From positions 3,031,501-3,095,500 of the forward strand of contig NC_133010.1 of assembly GCF_048564905.1 (NCBI RefSeq): a stretch of DNA of 64,000 bases. The letters run 5' to 3'. A model generated the notes under the pieces. The model ran no database searches. It saw only the letters and a program-made list of their open reading frames with translations, and was not told the DNA's origin. Positions 61,561 through 64,000 of this stretch are shown piece by piece. Origin of the DNA: Vicugna pacos. Its lineage: Eukaryota; Chordata; Mammalia; Artiodactyla; Camelidae. Numbering within the stretch: position 1 is the stretch's first letter; each line of letters opens with the position of its first letter. The position numbers and the translations under genes were made by a program.

Positions 61561-61719
61561 CTGAGGCCGGTACCAGCCGCCGCTGTGGTTCATGGTAACC
61601 CCTCTATTTGTAGTTCCTGAACCCCTCGTTTTTGCCGCCGCTTATACCCGGGTTTAGGAGAGCAGGTACAGCCCCGGGAGGTGGGAGGGCGCCGGAAGGC
61701 TCCAGAGCATCTCCAATTG

Positions 61720-62560
61720 GCCCTCAGATCATGGCCTGCTCCTGGGAGGCGGGTGCGGTGCGGTCGCGGGGCCTTGGATGGAATGCGGGCTACACCATGG
61801 GAGCCCCTGGATTTGCTCCCATCTTCCCCGCAGCCTGTCTTTGGGGGCGGCCTCTAAATTCTCAGGTTCTTGTGACTCAGGTTACAGGTCAGGCTGCTCC
61901 TGGGAGGTGGGCGCGGTGTGATCAGTGTGCTGGGATGGCTGCAGCAGCAGCAGTGGGAAATGGTCGCAACCCCCGCGCTCTGACAAGGCAGCCCCAGTCC
62001 CGCCATCGCAGCCGCCGCCTTTCCCTAACAGCACAGCACCTGTCTTCCAGGAGCAGGCTGACCTGTAACCTGAGTTCCACGAACCTGGGGCAGCAGAGGC
62101 CAAGCTCAGGCCATGCGCTGGGGAGTTTGAAGGAAATCCACAGGCACCCATGGGCAGACCACATAACCAGCCACTGCCTTCGACCACACAGCGCCCTCCT
62201 CCCGGGAGCAAGCTGACCTGGGGACAGTGCCTGGAGCAGCAGAAGCCGAGCCCTGGACAGGCCGTGGGGGAGATGGGGGCAAATCGATCAGCTTGCCAGG
62301 TCGCTGCCCATCTCCCTGCCGCTGCCCCAGGTTCGTGGATCACTTGTTTTCAAGTCAGTGGGTTCCTGAGAGGCAGGCGCGGCGCAGTCGGGAGGTAGGG
62401 GCTGCGGGGAGGGGTGCTGCCCCAAGGGGAGCAGGTGGACTTGCTCCCATCTTCCCCAGGTCCAGACATGAGGACGGCCTCTGCTGCCCCAGGTTTGCAG
62501 GACACATGTCATGTCAGCCTGTCCCTGGGAGGAGGGCTCAGTGTACTCGGGGCAGCCTCA
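61720..62560. repeat. GC-rich repeat cluster with units in alternating orientation
   Basis: Five related units of about 150-200 bp. The units at about 61,735-61,890, 61,890-61,975 and 62,345-62,560 read 'cctgggagg.gggcgcggtg' on the plus strand, with 'tttgctcccatcttccccg' in the first. The units at about 61,980-62,170 and 62,175-62,340 are inverted ('caggagcaggctgacctgta' and 'gggagcaagctgacctgggg'). The second and third form an imperfect palindrome centred near 61,978. The family is unknown to me. The 194-codon frame at 61,632-62,216 runs through both orientations and is not a credible protein. Confidence 0.7.
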
Positions 62561-62649
62561 GTGGCTGACAAGGAATTTAGAAGTGGGCTCTAGCCCAGCA
62601 TAACTAACTCTCCTTTCTTCTCTTGCTTCCTAAGTTGGTGACTGTATTG

Positions 62650-63765
62650 GCGTTTTCATTATAGGTTATTGCTGGTTAATGAACATAGGTTTCTGTGCTA
62701 TACAGAAGAAACTTTGTTTAAAATCTATTTTTATATATAGTGGTTAACATTTGTAAATCTCCCAGGTTTATCCCTTCCCATCCCCTTTCCCTGGTAACCT
62801 TAAGATTGTTTACTAAGTCTGCAAGTCTGTTTCTGTTTTGTAGATGAGTTCACAGTGTCTTTTTCTCTTTTTTTAGATTGCACATATGAGTCTGTATCAT
62901 TTGGTATTTTTCTCTTTCTGGCTGCTTTCACTTAGAATGACGATCTCTAGCTCCATCCATGTTGCTGCAAATGATTTTATTTTGTCCTTTTCATGGTAGA
63001 GTAGTATTCCAGTGTACAAATATACCACAACTTCTTTATCCAGTCATCTGTTGCTACATTTAGCTTGCCTCCATGTCTCGGCTATTCTGTACAGTGGTGT
63101 TATGAATACTGGGGTGCAGGTATCTTTTCACATTGAAGTTCCTTCCAGTTATATACCGAGAAGTGGGATTGCTGGGTCACAAGATAAGTCTACTTTTAGT
63201 TTTTTGAGGGATTTCCGTGCTTTCCGTAATGACTACACCAAACTGGATTCCCACCAGCAGTGTAAGAGGGTACCCTTCCCTCTACAGCCTCTCTAGAATT
63301 TATCATTCATGAATTTCTGAGCGATGGCCATTCTGACTGGTGTGAGTTGATACTTCATTGCAGTTTTGATTTGCATTTTTTCATGTGCCTATTGGCCTTT
63401 TGTGTCTTTATTGGGGAAATGCTTGTTTAGGTCTTCTGCTTATTTTGGATTGAGTTGTTTGTTTTTTTGTTATTAAGTTTCATGAGCTGTTTATATATTT
63501 TGAAAATTAAGCCTTTGTTAGTCGTATCATTTGCAAATATTTTCTCCCATTTGTAGGTTGTTCTTTTGTTTTACTTTTGGTTGCCTTTGCTTTGAAGAAT
63601 CTTATGAGTTTAATTACGTCCCATTTGTTTATTTTTTCCTCTTATTTCCATTGCCTGGGTAGATTTCCCTAGGAGAACGTTGCTAAGATTTATGTCAGAT
63701 AATGTTTTGCCTATGTTTTCTTTTAGGAGATTTATCATGTCTTGTCCATCTGCATCTTAAGCCTG
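62650..63765 (-). mobile_element. L1, 5'-truncated, antisense
   Basis: Plus-strand blocks 'ttctgtgctatacagaagaa', 'ctgtttctgttttgtagatg', 'ccatccatgttgctgcaaat', 'gaagtgggattgctgggtca' and 'ttgatttgcattttttcatg' are the antisense 3'UTR and ORF2 end of L1. Same subfamily as the younger L1 at 24.35-25.81 kb. It ends near 63,765. No intact frame. Confidence 0.85.
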
Positions 63766-64000
63766 TACTCTAGATCTGTGCTTCAGTTTTGAATTTTGAG
63801 CTTCTTAGAGAACACCTACTCTTAGCTCATAGGTCAGATTCAACATGTCTAAAGCTGATTTCATCATTTTTTTCTTGCAGCGTCTCCACTTATTCAGTGG
63901 GATAATCATTCTTCTGGTCTTGAATACCCAAAGGCTTCGAATGGTCTTTGATTTATCTTTCTCTCACCACCCTCCACATTTTGTCAGCTTCTGGAACTGT

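Noticed and set aside
61632-62216. Longest open frame in the window (194 codons)
   Set aside because: It crosses repeat units in both orientations in CpG-rich DNA. Stops are rare there by composition, and the product resembles no protein.

Overview
This is a gene-poor stretch of a mammalian nuclear genome, most likely from a camelid (camel, llama or alpaca). The lineage call rests on two antisense copies of a tRNA-derived SINE that resembles the camelid Vic-type SINE (about 23.27-23.39 kb and 26.50-26.61 kb). The background of L1, MIR and L2-type repeats is what any placental mammal shows. No bacterial genes, CRISPR array, rRNA or intact tRNA gene is visible, and most open frames are chance frames or lie inside repeats.

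Layout. At 0-12.5 kb there is unique AT-rich DNA, an old antisense L1 (2.7-4.3 kb), MIR fragments, an (AC)n microsatellite and a solo LTR (7.44-7.98 kb). At 12.5-19.66 kb lies an old, heavily decayed endogenous retrovirus on the minus strand with both LTRs. At 19.7-31.4 kb there are MIRs and a nested stack (24.1-27.4 kb) in which an old L1 is interrupted by a younger L1, a MER2/Tigger-like DNA transposon and a SINE. At 31.4-40.7 kb on the plus strand is the only region with convincing protein-coding signal. Four exons (31,401-31,475; 31,820-32,018; 32,851-33,063; 39,057-39,236) have splice sites and protein-like frames, and the first two junctions agree in phase. The third junction agrees only if one base is missing from a C run in the third exon. 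Further candidate exons lie at about 39.54 kb and at 40,411-40,650, the latter followed by AATAAA. I do not recognise the gene.

At 40.7-49.3 kb the sequence is mostly unique with scattered MIRs. At 49.3-55.39 kb a tandem satellite array of about 245-bp monomers switches strand near 51.04 kb. It has a dimeric (about 490-bp) higher-order domain on the left and in the centre, and a diverged monomeric domain on the right. This is the most striking structure in the window. At 55.4-62.6 kb the DNA becomes GC-richer. It holds an inverted pair of LTR copies (59.23-59.94 kb), a G-rich stretch, a CpG island (61.06-61.56 kb) and a cluster of GC-rich repeat units in alternating orientation (61.72-62.56 kb). 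A 5'-truncated L1 on the minus strand (62.65-63.76 kb) lies near the right edge.

Limits: repeat families were assigned from memory of consensus sequences, boundaries are approximate, and the gene model is inferred from splice-site consensus, phase and composition only.
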